From Cheilinus undulatus (Eukaryota > Chordata > Actinopteri > Labriformes > Labridae): DNA of 64,000 nucleotides. Positions 35,081 through 47,364 of the stretch are shown here, piece after piece. The stretch spans positions 31,412,289-31,476,288 of the forward strand of contig NC_054869.1 in NCBI RefSeq assembly GCF_018320785.1, in the 5' to 3' direction. Position 1 is the first letter of the stretch; every line of letters begins with the position of its first letter. The notes beneath the pieces were generated by a model. The model saw only the letters and a list, made by a program, of their open reading frames with translations, was not told the origin of the DNA and did not search any database. The position numbers and the translations under genes are program-made.

Positions 35081-36628
35081 CAAAAAGTAAGGACATTTGT
35101 GTTTGGTAGGTTATTTCTTTGTTGTAACAATACTTCTTGGTAATAAATCTTATATTGGAAAGCCTGTCCATTTTACTTTTCAATGGTGCCACATTTGTTG
35201 GGATCATGCACTAGTGGGATGAGCAGCAGAGCTGAGTATGTGGGTTGGGCCCTTGAAAAATTTGCCACATCTCTGCCATTGCCAAACAGCTTATTCTGCT
35301 GCTGCTGCTGCTGTTGATTTTTGTTTTGAGCTTCTGGTAGCTTCGTGAGCATAGGCCCTGCTAAAATGGTCAGTAAGTGTCTGCCTCAAGAATCAGCATG
35401 CCACGTTTGAGTGCGATAGGGAAACTTCAAGGTAGTGTTACGCAATACCAAGTTGCAGCATTATTTGGAGTGAGCCCTAGTACCATCTCTATCTCTGAAG
35501 GCGAAGTTCCATACAATGGGGGATGTCAGACCGGCCACAAAGTGGACATCAAGAGAAAATGACACCTCAAGAAGACCGTTCCCTCACCCTGTCAGCACCT
35601 AGGAACCGTAGGCTGTCTTCTACAGATTTGCAGTCAAGGTTTGTAGGACAACATGGCCATTGGCTCTCTGCCCAAACAATCCGGAACAGACTGCACAGCC
35701 GATCTCTGGACTTAAAGGACTGCCAGGAGGCCTGCCATGACCGCCCTTCATCATCAGGCTCATTTGCACTGGTGTCTGCAACATGTGCACTGGAACCTGA
35801 ACTTGTGGAGGAACACTGTGCTCAGTAATGAGTCCAGATTCTGCCTATGACAAGCTGGATCTTAGGATCAAAGTGTGGAGAAGATGAAGAGAACGCTATG
35901 CTGATTGTTGCACCAATAGAGTAACATTTTTTTGCTGGGGGCAGTGTGATGGTGTGTGGCGGCATCTCCCTCACTGGAAAAACAGGGCTTGTCATCATTA
36001 GAGGCAATGCAAATGTAGAGAGATATGAGATTCTGAAACCAGTGGCAATCTCTAACCTCCAAGATGCCAACACCCATCCCCAAATAGCGGGGTTTATCAG
36101 AGACCACTTCCAGAACTTGGGAGTGGAGAGGATGGAATGGCCTGTCAGCAGTCCTGACCTTAACCCCATTGAACACTTGTGGGATCAGCTTGGGCGTGCT
36201 GTTCTTGCCAGAGTGACCAACACAACCACGTTGGCTGACTTGCAACAAATGCTGGTTGAAGAATGGGATGCCATCCCACAGCAGTGTGTGACCAGCAAGA
36301 GGAGGAGGTGCCAGGCTGTTGTGGCTGTGTATGGTTCTTCCACATGCTACAGAGGCTCCTGTTTGATTGTTAAAGTGCCAGTATGTCTTGTTTCTTTAGA
36401 CTTCAATCAACCAATCCACCAAAGAAGAGTCAGTGGTAGAATAAGCTGTTTGACATTGGCAGAGATTTGACAGATTTTTCCATGGTTGCAACCCACATAC
36501 TCAGCTCTGCCAAAAATGTGGCACCGTCTAAAAGGGAAACAGGCTTTCTAACGGCACAGGACTTAATGGCAAGAATCATTGGTACAACAAAGAAATAATC
36601 TATGAAACACAAATTTCCTTGCTTTTTG
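35081..36628 (+). mobile_element. Tc1/mariner-type transposon with ~200 bp inverted repeats
   Basis: The left terminus caaaaagtaaggacatttgt at 35081 and right terminus ending ttccttgctttttg at 36628 are inverted. The similarity extends about 200 bp inwards on each side (to ~35300 and from ~36432), including the gctgagtatgtgggttgcaa-like and cagcttattct blocks. A TA precedes the left end (35079-35080); the right flank has TA four bases out, so the exact end is uncertain. It encloses a broken transposase. Confidence 0.75.
35398..36345 (+). pseudogene. Tc1/mariner transposase, inactivated
   Basis: The N-terminus is MPRLSAIGKLQGSVTQYQVA (helix-turn-helix, ATG 35398) followed by FGVSPSTIS. A frame change leads to RSLTLSAPRNRRLSSTDLQS, another to the first catalytic block, which reads VLSNESRFCL at 35818-35847 where the family has S-D-ESRF; the codon is AAT at 35827-35829, so aspartate is replaced. 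After stops the long frame from 35946 gives VCGGISLTGKTGL, LQDANTHP (second aspartate kept, flank altered) and SPDLNPIEHLWDQLGRAV (third acidic residue kept), ending near RRRCQAVVAVYG. About 20 residues before LQD seem deleted. Inactive. Confidence 0.8.
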
Positions 36629-38789
36629 TGCTAAGTTTATGTGTATTAGTTGAGGCCTTGTATTACCTCAGTTTTCAAAACAAGAGAAATTCTAGATTTT
36701 TATTATTGTTAGGAACGTGTCTCGTTACAGTGGCTGTTGTGACAGAGCCACCATGACAGCCAAATCTTGTTTATCATTGCCATGAAAACATTAGATGTTA
36801 CATGAAAGACTACATATTGCAGTGAGAATCTCTGCTTCATCTGCTGTGATCTTGCTGCAGCTCAACCCGAGTTCAGGCAGAAAATTTGCAAGGGGGATGG
36901 CAGGAAAACATTAGAGTAAAGTAGGAGTGGAAGATTTGGCTGTGTGCATTTATGTGTTCGGTGCACTCTAAAAAGTTGTCAGGAGTTTTTTTAACCTTTT
37001 TCACCACAAGTTGCGATGCGTATCATCGCTTTTCCTTACTTACATGCTGGTGAAACTAAATTAACACAATAAAACCAATTATTCTCATGTGTCAAGCTCC
37101 ATTAAACACTTTTCTCCCAAAACTGCAACTGATACATAATATCTTATACTTTCACAGTCAAATCACAATCATCATCTCTTCAGTATGCACAGTAGAAGGC
37201 AGTGGGTTCCCTTCACAGCATGCACTGACCGTGCTTTCTGTGGCATCCAAACAACAGGAAGTGACGTCATCAGATGGCAAAAAAGGGAATAAATAATACA
37301 AAAAGTTTCAAAGATAATGCAACAAATAACTCAAGGTCGGCATATAAGGATTTATTTTTTTGGTATATTTCTTGTACTTTGACCTAAAACACCCTCAGAA
37401 ACTTGATGAATTCTTTATGCATAAGCCAATTTAGCAATTCTATTCAAGGTCTGAAAAGCAGCAGACCTCCTCCTACTCCTGTTATCTGCCCTGTTCGCTG
37501 CTGGCCTTGCTCCCCCTGTACAGTATTTAACCTGCAGCCCTCACTTCAGCGGCTGAGATAAACTCAAGAGTCTCCTCTTCGCCCTCGCTCTCTGTGCTGT
37601 TAACTGCTGCACTTTAAAAACATTTTCTCTGTCTCCCTTAACCAATCGAGCTACAGAGGCTGCAACAGCTTCATTTTTGGTTTTAATTCTTTTTCCTAGC
37701 TTTTTAATCTCGCTCATGGACTTTCACTAATCTCTCATTTATATTTAGATCACAACTGTATGCAGCATGTCTACCTCGTGAGGCAAATGAGGCTTGTTGC
37801 TGTAGCTTGCACCATTTAAGAGAGTAAAAGCATGCAGAAGATGAGGAAAGACATTTTTTAGTATGTAAGGCACAGCTTGAGCTAGAGTTTTGCCATAAAC
37901 TTAAACATTTAATTTGTGTTTATTTCCTCTGTTTACACTGACCAGCCCAAGCTGTGATTGATTATTTATTAACTTACAGCATCATTATGACAATGTTTGA
38001 ACCCTGGAGTCCATCTGGTGGTATAAATAATTGGATATTTCCTGGTTGCCATGCAGTTGAGCAGAACAAACATCAGGACTGTGCCTCTCACCAGCCGGAT
38101 GCTCAAACCATTACAGACTGAACAACATATCTGATAACAGACATCGGAGGTTAAATGCCTCCTTTGGCTTTCTTCAAATCTAAAATGTTCTGGATGAAAA
38201 GAGGATGTTAGATGGTTTATTTTTAATTTTCCATTAGCCCTGCAGCACTCCTACTCCTTAAACTACTTTATGCATGTTTGTGAGGTGACCTTCCATACAA
38301 GTGGAGCGCTAAATATATTCCTATTTGAAGCTTTGGGGTATTTATGATGTGAATCCTCATTGACATTGAGGGAAAAATTCAATTTCAATCAGTGTAAGTG
38401 GACAGTTTGTCAGTATGTGCTATCAATTTCAAGACCATTTGTCCTAAGGAGTCAATGCTTCCTTTCTGTGGTGGTTAATAGGAGTCATGGGCCATGGTAG
38501 GTCCTATCAGCATTCTAACTACCTGGAGTCTGGGTCTGAGGAAGGTGGGGATCCTGTTTGGACTGTCATGACCATGTGGCAGTGTTTATTTTGTCTGCTG
38601 CTTTGGATTTAGTCTTTAAACCAAAATGCCTCTTCGTTTGAGGTTGTACAGATGTGGATGGAATTTAAAAATCATGTAAAATTATGTTAGAACTGAGGGC
38701 TATCTTCCAATTTACACACAGTATAAAACGTTACTAAGGGTTTTAGCTGTTACCTGTGAAAGCATCATGAATTGTTGATGCTCACAAAG
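36629..38789. other. No recognised gene
   Basis: 37.44-37.66 kb is GC-richer, with pyrimidine-rich text around cctcctcctactcctg and a TATTTAA, which could be promoter or repeat DNA. Nothing else recognised. Confidence 0.35.
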
Positions 38790-39125
38790 CAGAAGAAGGA
38801 TATACAAAGTTATCACAGCATTTCCAAGTGTCAAGAACTGGAGTAGAAGGTATCAAGAAAGTCAGAGAGCCACAGAACAAGCCTGGCAGAGGTAAGAAGA
38901 GAAAGATTTCAAAGACTCTGGAAACAACATAGTGACAGATGTGTCTAAAGACCCCAGAACAACTGCCAAGACACTAGAGAATGACTTAACCAAGTGTGGA
39001 AGTGTAGTCTCAAAGAAGACCATCACTAGATCCCTGCACAGGAATGGACTGAGAGGTTGCAGAACAAGAGAATGCAGTTTCTCTTGTTCTGCAGTTTTCT
39101 GCAGAAGAGACACCTTCAGGGCAGA
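38790..39125 (+). pseudogene. Tc1-like transposase N-terminal fragment
   Basis: Plus strand, decayed. Reads GYTKLSQHFQ-like HTH text near 38800, then DVSKDPRTTAKTLENDL, VVSKKTITRSLHRNGLRGC and ends near 39110. This is the paired-like DNA-binding region of Tc1 transposases. No catalytic domain follows in this orientation. Confidence 0.7.
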
Positions 39126-39164
39126 CAGACATATGCTAAGGACACATATAAATAAATTAAAAAT

Positions 39165-39645
39165 ATGCTATGTAAATTAAGTGATTACATAAAAATTCAC
39201 CCCCTTCAAGTCAGTCTTTTAGTAGACCTTTGCACCTTTGGCTACAATCACAGCACTGAGTCTGTGTGGATAGGCCTCAGTCAGGCTTGCACATGTGAAC
39301 ACTGCAATTTTACTTCATTCTTCTTTGCAAACCTGCTCAAGCTCTTTCAGGTTGCATGGGGATCATGCATGAACTGCCCTTTTAAGTCAAGCCACATAAT
39401 GGATTGAGGTCTGGGCTTTGACTTAGCCACTCCAGAACATTCAGCCTTGTTTTCTCTAAACCATTTCTATGTAGCTTTCAATGTATGCTTTGGGTCATTG
39501 TCTGGAAAAAAAAAAACACATCTCCACATTGCCACGTTCATTTTACCCTCTACCTTTACAAGCCTTCCAGGGCTGGCTGCCAAGAAGCATCCCCACAGTA
39601 TGATGCTGCTATCACCCTACTGGTCCTGGTTAATTTGGGATGTCT
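39165..39645 (-). pseudogene. Tc1-like transposon fragment, C-terminal half
   Basis: Minus strand, same family as the 1.3-5.7 kb copy. The terminus-proximal text attcacccccttcaagtcag is followed by the complement of the AVIAAKG end (ggctacaatcacagc), then the C-terminal domain, and stops at the GGGSIML region (ccacagtatgatgctgc) near 39610. It lies 50 bp from an N-terminal fragment in the opposite orientation, so the two are separate copies or an inverted rearrangement. Confidence 0.7.
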
Positions 39646-41325
39646 GGTATAAACTACTAGAATGAAGATGTAGGCCTATTGGTGTTAGAAATGCCTTGCT
39701 GTTCCTCAAACCTTCCTTCCAGAGTCATAGCAATATAAGAAATACCATGGACTTTTGGATGAATAGTTATTATTAACTTTATTTTGTATAGCACTTTTAA
39801 AAATGTGAGTTTACAAAGTGCTTTGACATGTGCAGAAGCAAGCAGAAGAACAAGCAATGAACCCAAACAAAAGACAAGAAGACAATATCTGCAACAACTA
39901 ATAACATTTCTGTAAACCTCTTTATTGCATTCAAAATTTCAAATGTTGGCATGTTAACATATATTTGCCTGGCACTGCTCTGAGCATCACTGTATGTAGA
40001 AATGAGCTCATAGCGCAAACTACATCATGCAGACAGTCTCATAGAGTGTGGTCAAAGACTTCATTAAGCCAGAATTAGGTGAGTCAGGGAAGATAGCATG
40101 TGTCTTATTCTGTCTTTGTGTGGCATATCCTATTTAAACCCAGTACAGTGGGTATGCACTCAGACAGAAGGATTTACACAAGTCGAAACAGCCATGCAAA
40201 TAAGCAGAGCTGAAATTACTTGGGTGCTGTAGGTTATGGTGTGTTGGAGTAATAATCCTGTTAGATATGTTCCACAAGAATCCATGAATACAAAGAAGGT
40301 ACTTGCTTTGATTTCATGTGTGGTGGGCGAACAGGAATAGTCACTGTTTGAAATTTTAATATCTAAGACCTTGTCATTTTGGTCTAATTTGTCTCATTAC
40401 GTACAGTCACAGGCCTTTTATTTCCGCCAAGGGGAGCACTCTGCACTCAGAATATTGAGTCTCTTATTACATGAATTTCCATTACTTGGCTTTTCATCTG
40501 AGTGGCAAGGGAGTGACTGAGAAATGCCCTGAAATATATGGAGCCTCACAAAGTTTTGTGTTGATTTCACTCGTGTTTCATTTTGCATTTCAATGGCACT
40601 CCAGTTCTTCTCTCAATATCTACCATATCTTTTTAAAAGAGTTCCTAGAATTGTCTCCCTGCTCTGAAAAGGAGCAGAGAGACAATTTCTATTTCGCTTT
40701 GATAAAGTGACAAAAGACTTCTATAGGTTGTTCTGCTTGTGCTTTGTTCAGTTTAATATACCACAATATAATCTTTAAAACTACAAAGAGCAGAATAAAA
40801 TGAGTTGGATTCAACAAAATTTAGATTAAGCATTGAGCAATTTAACTGTGTTTCAGTCATATAGCCATTTGCTTTTAGACAAAATTTTTGTGCATTCATG
40901 TCTTTTGACACAGAGAGATTAGAGTAAATGAAGTAGAAGAAGAAGAAGAAGAAACTTTAATGCAAGGACTTAAAACACCTTTGTGTGACCTTGTTCCACC
41001 ACATTTAATAGCAGCAAGTAAAGATTTGATCATAATTGGTTGCAGTAGTTCTGGTAAAATATTAAAATTAGATTTTTCTTTCTTCCCTATATTGCCCTGG
41101 AAACAAATACCTTGCTCACAAACCTTGGCAAAAAAAACTATGCTAAGGCTTTAAAGGCAGGATGTAGGTGGAAGTTTTTCCTTAAAAAAAAATTCCTTTT
41201 TTTTTTTTTTTTTTTTACAATCTAAGCTTAAGCTTAATCACTTAAAGTCTCTGTAAAGTGATAAAAAAATCTTTATTTTAAGATTGTTTTATGACAAGCC
41301 ACTGTGCTCTGAACCACCAAAAACA
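39646..41325. other. No recognised gene; simple repeats
   Basis: Contains an AGA microsatellite (40935-40953) and a poly-T run (41197-41216). No gene signal. Confidence 0.45.
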
Positions 41326-41990
41326 ACCCAAAAAGCTTTTCATGTTGGGAAAGATGTTTTTCGCTCTTCTGCCAACCTGCTTTAGCATAAGTATCTGATA
41401 GGAAGTAAAGAGTTTCTTGTTTGAGTGGTTGTGTACAATGGCTGCTAGTGGAGCACTTAGCTCAGAATTAGTCACAGCTGCACTTTTTTCAGAACTAAAC
41501 ATTTTTTTTCTTAAACAAGCACAGAGAGCAACACTGAAAGCATTCCATGGCATAAATGATGTTTTCGCTCTTCTGCCGACCTGCTTCAACATGAGTGTGT
41601 GTTAGTTACAGGGGAAGGGTTACTTGTTTGAATGCTTGTATACAATGCCCGCAAGTGTAGTGATTAGCTTGGATTAGCTACAGCGGCAGTTTTGTCAGAT
41701 CTGGACATTTCTAAATCATAGAAAACATGTTTTCACTCTTCTGGCTGCTGTTGCATGAGTATGTGAGATTTACAGGGATGTCCAGCCCCTGGATACACAG
41801 CAGCAGTCCTTTGTACAGGGGCTGCTGCTGCCATAGCTGTTAGCTCTGTTGTGGCTGTAGGAAAGTGTCATTTTGTTTGTAACTTGACCAAATTTCTTTT
41901 TTTTTTTTCTTTGAAACCAGAGCAGAGAGCCACACCCAAAGCTTGTCTTGACAGAGGAAATGTTTTTGCACTTCTCCTGTAGTGACGTGT
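41326..41990 (+). pseudogene. Array of decayed helicase N-terminal cassettes
   Basis: Four imperfect copies of a ~200 bp unit. Copy 1 (41326-41397) reads KAFHVGKDVF then shifts frame into a Walker A-like end. Copy 2 (ATG 41438 to stop 41605) is open for 55 codons: MAASGALSSELVTAALFSEL, LKQAQRATLKAFHGIND, VFALLPTCFNMS. Copy 3 (about 41645-41760) and copy 4 (about 41780-41985, with SLKPEQRATPKACLDRGNVF) are more decayed. LKxEQRAT plus DVFALLPT matches motif 0 and the Walker A lead of RecQ-like helicases, but the canonical GxGKS is changed to CFNMS and could not bind ATP. Same family as the exon at 9666 and the units at 18 kb; here the intron is absent. Confidence 0.5.
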
Positions 41991-44129
41991 ACCCTCCCTG
42001 CACAACAGAGCACAGAATAAAGGGAGAATATTGTCTCCCCATTGTTCTGCCACGGCCAACACCATAACGACACTTCCTCAATAATGCTGTGGTTGACTCG
42101 ATGTGTGTGTGTGTATAGTAGGTGCATGTGTTTGTGTGTACGGCTTTTAACCAATCAGATGTGATAAAAGAAAAGCTGGAGGGGAGGGGGGATGACATTG
42201 CTCAGTGCTCCATGTACCAGTCAATCTCCACTCAAAGAGAGAGGGGGAGAGAAAGAGAGGAAAATATAGCTATATATAGCTCTAACCAGTAACAATGGGC
42301 TCTATGCACGCATGGCTTCCGAATTTGGCATAAGGCGGCTCCCAAACTTCAAGTTGGGAGACTGAACGCAGAAGAGAACGGTGTATGATGGTAGATTTGT
42401 TGCAGTTACCAAAGCTGACCGTCAATGACAAGTTAAATTTAGCTGAAGATGTACAGTGTGGCACACAGCAATGTCCAGAAGTGCTATTAACCCATTTCTA
42501 AAACTTCATTTTAGTATATTTGGATGCCATTATGATAAAGAGTAAACACAATCAACAATCGAATCAAACAAAAAACTGACGAATAAATGCAGTATAGGAT
42601 GGTTAAGATTCCGTTTCGCACATATCATTGGGCGGAAGTTGTAAAGCGGCCTTTTTTTCCACCTGAAATACATCATACACTTATCCTGCTGTGCATAAAG
42701 CCTATAAATGCCTTATAAATAAAGACTGGAACAGGTTTGGGAGCTTGGGCACTTTCCAGGATGAACGCCAAATACATTTGTGAAAGGGTAACAGGAAGTA
42801 TAGCACTAGGACCCAGAAAAGGAGGCAGAGTCTATAATTAGAGGCTGAACCTCACCTGGATCTCTCTTCCTGCATTCGGACCTGAGCACACCTGAGTGAG
42901 CAGCTGAGGCCAGCCTTTGTCTGTGTCAGCCCTTGATTTGGTAGGCTCCATTTTGTTTAAAAATACGTTTTAAATCATGATCTAAATTTTGAAATTGTTG
43001 TTTCATGAAAGAGATCTTTTAAATTATAGTGCTAAATTAAATAAAGCTTTGTTAAACATTTTTTATCAGGTTTTCCATGTTTGGTGAGGGACATCCTTTT
43101 GTGAGTGATTGCTTTGGCATATCAGCCAAGAAAGAAGGTATTTTGTAGCAGATTGAACAAATTTCAGTCCAACTCTAGTATTAGTCCCTTTTGTTAAAAA
43201 ATTAACACAGTCTCTTTTAAACTAATAGATTCCAGCCACCTGCCTGGCAGCAACTAGTGTGGGGGGAAATATAACCCAGTCTTTCAAGGTAGATGTACAT
43301 TTTAAAATGCAACTGTTGTACAGATATTAATTGTAAAAGCCTTTTGTTGTATTTTGATATGTTTGTTTGTTTGTTCTAGTTTGTACAGACATTACCAGAG
43401 GAGCCAAGCACTGTTTTTCCCAAAACTGGTTTTAGTTTTTTGGGCCTTAGTCTTTATTAGTACATTTTCTGCTGGACTTAATGCTGTGTCGGGAGAGAGA
43501 GCCTAAGAGCAGCTGTTTTGCATGTATGTGTTTTTGTGTGTGTTTTGAACCATTCTGATCCGTTGTGAATAAATTTAACAACTTTGATTTGGCTTCAACT
43601 ATTAGTACTGGTGATTTCTCTGTTAAATTTATTAGCATTTCTTTGCTAGCTCTTTTGGTGTGCACAATTGTGCTTTAAGCTTTAAACCTCTCCCTCCCAC
43701 TGCAGACTGGTCCAACGGTGAATGTTTGACAGTGAGACATATACAATACAAAACTTAAAGGGCAAGTCAACTCATATACCTTTTGCATAAAATAATGTTG
43801 TAAATCCCCTGTCTTACAGAATCTTATTAAAATCTGTTGTATTTTCTTAATGTCAGTGTCTTGCTCTGATTGATTCAAGGGTTTTTGTGTGTTGGACAGT
43901 CTCACTTGGTCACACATTCATGCAATGGATATGAGTCAATCTGGCGTGTCAGGTTTGCTTTTTCATGCCAACAGGGCTTTATGACATAAGGGACAGCACA
44001 ATTACACACACACACACACACACCCCAAAAATCACTCTTCCAGAACACGCAATTCAGTCAGGAATTTCAACAGGCATCCTAGATAGCTGCAGTCAGTCAT
44101 ATACTAGGTTTTAACCTGGTCTTGATTAC
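41991..44129. other. No recognised gene; simple repeats
   Basis: Contains a TG-rich tract near 42100, a GA-rich tract (42236-42262) and an AC microsatellite (44004-44023). The 42.80-43.08 kb stretch reads like dispersed-repeat DNA but I could not assign it. Confidence 0.4.
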
Positions 44130-44801
44130 AGTGTAGCCACTCTGCCACAAGCCCATATCAGTGGAGGGCTGCAGTGATGGCTGTCCTTCTGGGACTTCGT
44201 CCCATCTCCACACAGAATCTCTGGAGCTAAGTCAGACTGACAATTAGGTTCTTGGTCACCTCTCTTACTAAGGCCCTTCTCCTTGATTGCTCAGTTTGGC
44301 CAAACAACCAACTCTTTGAGGACTCCTGGTTGTGCCAAACCTCTCCCATTCTCCCAGATCAGTGCCTTACATCAATCATCTCTCTGAGCTCTGCAGCAGT
44401 TACTTTGACCTCATGGCTTGATTTTTCTCTGATATGCATTTTCAGCTGTGAGCCCTTCTATGGAGAGTTGTGTGCCTTTCCAAATCATGTCCAATCAATT
44501 TAATCTATCACAGGTGGACTCCAATCGAGTTGTAGAAACATCCCAGCAACGATCCAGAGAAATGGGAGGAACCTAAGCAAGCATTTTTGCAAGGATCTGA
44601 ATACCTCTGTCAATGTGACATTTTTCTGTTTTTATTTTTAGTAGATCTGCAAACATTTCTAAAACTCTTTTATCACTTTGATACAATAGGGTACTGGGTA
44701 TGGATTTATGAGAATAAAAAATAATTCAAACAACTGTAGCATCAGGCTGCAACAAAAGAATTGAAAAAGTGAAAGGGATCTGAATACTTCTGAATGCACT
44801 G
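44130..44801 (-). mobile_element. Tc1-like fragment, transposase N-terminal side
   Basis: The right end is the terminal repeat ending tgaatacttctgaatgcactg at 44801; inwards lie the leader and the complement of the HTH region (agctctgcagcagttactttgacctc). It is the same subfamily as 55994-56905, whose opposite terminus is preserved. Truncated at about 44130. Confidence 0.7.
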
Positions 44802-45569
44802 AAATTCAAGGGCAAAATATGGTATTTAAAATGAAGTGTCAGTTTAAAAGAGAGTGAGAATATGGGAGCAGCAGCTGCAGCTCTCAATATTCAGTCGCCT
44901 ATTTAAATAAATTTGACGGATGTGAAAAATGCAAAATATCAAACCTGCTCTTAAAAATAATGACGGGGTCAGTGTGCAAACATGATAAACACAGTATGAG
45001 ACTGAGATTTTGTTTTTTGACATCCATGAGAGTTGGATGGATTAAAGGTTTATTCCTTTAAACATAAAAATATAAGCATTATCTTTGGGATTTTTCAAGT
45101 AGAGCCACACTGAGCTGCTATAGTTTTTGTTTTAACGGCTGCAATTCAAGGCTAAGTATAACCTTATAAATCTTGCCTGTGGTGCAGTTATGTTCACTGG
45201 CTAGAAAAGAATGAAGGTATACATCTCTCTGTTCAAATAAATTGTTAGACCTGTGCATGTTCACAGGATGATAGATACTGAGTAGCTGCTGATGGATCAC
45301 GTCTAATAAGGCACAGAGCATAGTCTTAAAGGTCTCCCTCTCCTCACATAAGAGAGACACCACAGTATGCTCTGAATCTTCCCTCATTCTGCTGCTCCTA
45401 AGAAGAATTATTTATCCTTCGCTCTATTCCTGGGAGGATGCTGTTGACAGCATTTCATCTCACTGTCTGAGTACTGCACGCTTCCATTACAGCAGGAATT
45501 GCAATATGATGTCTTTGTAGGAGGCTCAATGATCCCACTGCATTTAAAAGCCCAGAAAGCAGAAGTAAT

Positions 45570-46361
45570 ACTGAGGCAAAGAAAGAAAACATTTATTGTT
45601 TATGAATGTGGTGTCACACATGGTCCTGTCAGAGAAGAACAGGGAGGTGAGGTCTTGGTTTGAGGTCTCAGAAATAATCCTGCCTCCCTGTCTTTTCTTT
45701 CAAACAGGCAGCTGGACTTTGGATTTGTTCCTTTGGAGAACAATCAGCACATTCGTGTCAAAAGCGATACATTGCATTTGCAAAACAGACAGTCTAACAT
45801 TCCACATGACAACTAGGTTTTACATTTGTGATGCCCACTGTAGTTCATATTGTTATAAAAATGTACAGAATAACATTTTTGTGTCTCAGTGCAAAAGATA
45901 TATACTTGAAAAGAATTTCAGAAAAGCCGTGCCCTAGATAAATGCCCCCTCCCTTTCCCTCCCCTGATCTGTGCCCCACAGTAAAATAATTGGCCTGTTT
46001 ACAAGACCACCAATAAATAACCAACAGAAGCAGTTTTACAGTCACCGTCAGATAGCAGCAGTGTCTCAGCTTTGACTTTAAATACATATTCACAAACACC
46101 AGTGTGTCACTGTACACCCACAATTCATCAGAACAACTTTAACTATAGGTTATAATAATTACAGTTGTATTGATAATAGTTACATGACAATAATAACAAA
46201 AGAAAAACTCAATTCCATTGTGTCACATCTGCAGTAAAGTATTTACATTGCTGTTCAAGTTCTGTGGCTTAGTTTCCCGTGTGTGAATTTCCCAGGTAAA
46301 AGAAGGCAATGAAGTGTCTGTAAGGTAAAAGGCGGGGGGGTTGGGTGGGGTGGGGAGTTTA
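45570..46361 (-). other. Probable tmem8b 3' untranslated region
   Basis: The stretch follows the tmem8b stop codon on the minus strand. The first AATAAA I see on that strand is at 45592-45597, about 765 bp downstream, which would make a 3' UTR of roughly 0.8 kb. The end is inferred from this signal only. A G-rich tract (46332-46355 on the plus strand) lies directly after the stop codon. Confidence 0.4.
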
Positions 46362-46697
46362 TCAGCTGGTACAGATGCTATTGATGGAGATGATGGCAGG
46401 GTCCACCAGGCCCAATTCCTCGTGCTCATTCACGCACAGCTGATAGCCACAGCCCCGCCTACGTTTCAGCGGGGTCACCTTGGCATCAGGTTTAGCGCGA
46501 GGTGGCAGCAGGAAGCCCACGCTCCCGGCGATTAGCATGTGCCAGATGCTGTGGATGTAGAAGTAGTTCTCCTCTGTCTCCACGAAGGCATAAAGGGCCA
46601 CGGCTGATGTGGCAATCATGGTTCCCGGGAATAGGAAGAACACCCAGCGCTTCCAGGTGGGCGGATAGCACCGTCGCCGGCGGATGGTGCGCACAGT
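46362..46697 (-). CDS. tmem8b: TMEM8B terminal coding exon
   Basis: This is the last coding exon of a TMEM8/PGAP6-family membrane protein. On the minus strand a TTTCAG acceptor precedes ACT GTG CGC at 46697, and the frame runs 111 codons to TGA at 46362-46364. The product has one hydrophobic segment (WVFFLFPGTMIATSAVALY), then HSIWHMLIAGSVGFLLPP, and a polar cysteine-containing tail with GCGYQLC and EELGLVDP, ending in ICTS. That tail resembles TMEM8B more than TMEM8A. HSIWH fits the HxxxH signature of the CREST hydrolase superfamily (alkaline ceramidases, PAQR receptors, TMEM8/PGAP6); PGAP6 is known as a GPI-acting phospholipase, while TMEM8B activity is less clear. The phase matches the upstream exon exactly (phase 0). 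High GC and codon bias contrast with the flanking DNA. No frame breaks are visible. Confidence 0.88.
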   Translation of the reverse strand, partial: TVRTIRRRRCYPPTWKRWVFFLFPGTMIATSAVALYAFVETEENYFYIHSIWHMLIAGSVGFLLPPRAKPDAKVTPLKRRRGCGYQLCVNEHEELGLVDPAIISINSICTS

Positions 46698-47364
46698 CTG
46701 AAAGTAAAACAGACAAACACAGAGTTAGTCCAAAAGAACAACAGCACCAGCAGCTTTTCAATCATCTTTAAATTACATGAATATTTAATGATATTTTTAA
46801 GGATGGTCCTTTAATAAGCCTTTTCACATGTACTAACGATATATGATTATATTTATAAATTTATAATGGCAAATATGACATTAAAAGCTTGAGAAAATGC
46901 AGCCATCAATCTGAAAAATGTTGGTACACATTCAGCTCATAAAGACAAACCTGCTAACCACTTGTAAAGATGACAGATGTGTTTTGATTTGTAAATGTTA
47001 ACATCTTGAGACCAAACAAGAACCACTGATCTGTATGTTATAGCAGTAAGTTAGTCTGAATGCTTGCGTAGGAATTAAGCAGTTTTTATGAGGGATTCAT
47101 GCTTCCATCTGCATCTTATCATTATTATAATAGAATTAAAGGTAAATATTGTACCGTAAAATGTGAACATTTCTGCAACATGTATCAGTCCTACATATTG
47201 ACATCATTCATGAATGAACCATGAGGCTTCCTCTTATGATGAATTTAGTTTGTGGAGTTTTAAACAGAAACAACATGCCCACTTCAGACCTCAATTTTAA
47301 TGTGTCCGAAGAACCAAAGTTGTATGTCTGACCTTGAGCAAGTTTAATATTTAACATTGGAGAT

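Noticed and set aside
35822..36248. Minus-strand ORFs of 115 and 126 codons
   Set aside because: They are antisense shadows of the Tc1/mariner transposase catalytic region.
41278..41592. 104-codon minus-strand ORF with an internally repeated MLKQVGRRAK
   Set aside because: It reads the complement of two copies of the helicase cassette; the plus-strand frames match a known protein family better.
46502..46771. 89-codon ORFs on both strands over the tmem8b last exon
   Set aside because: Alternative-frame shadows of the GC-rich coding exon; they run through the splice site into the intron.
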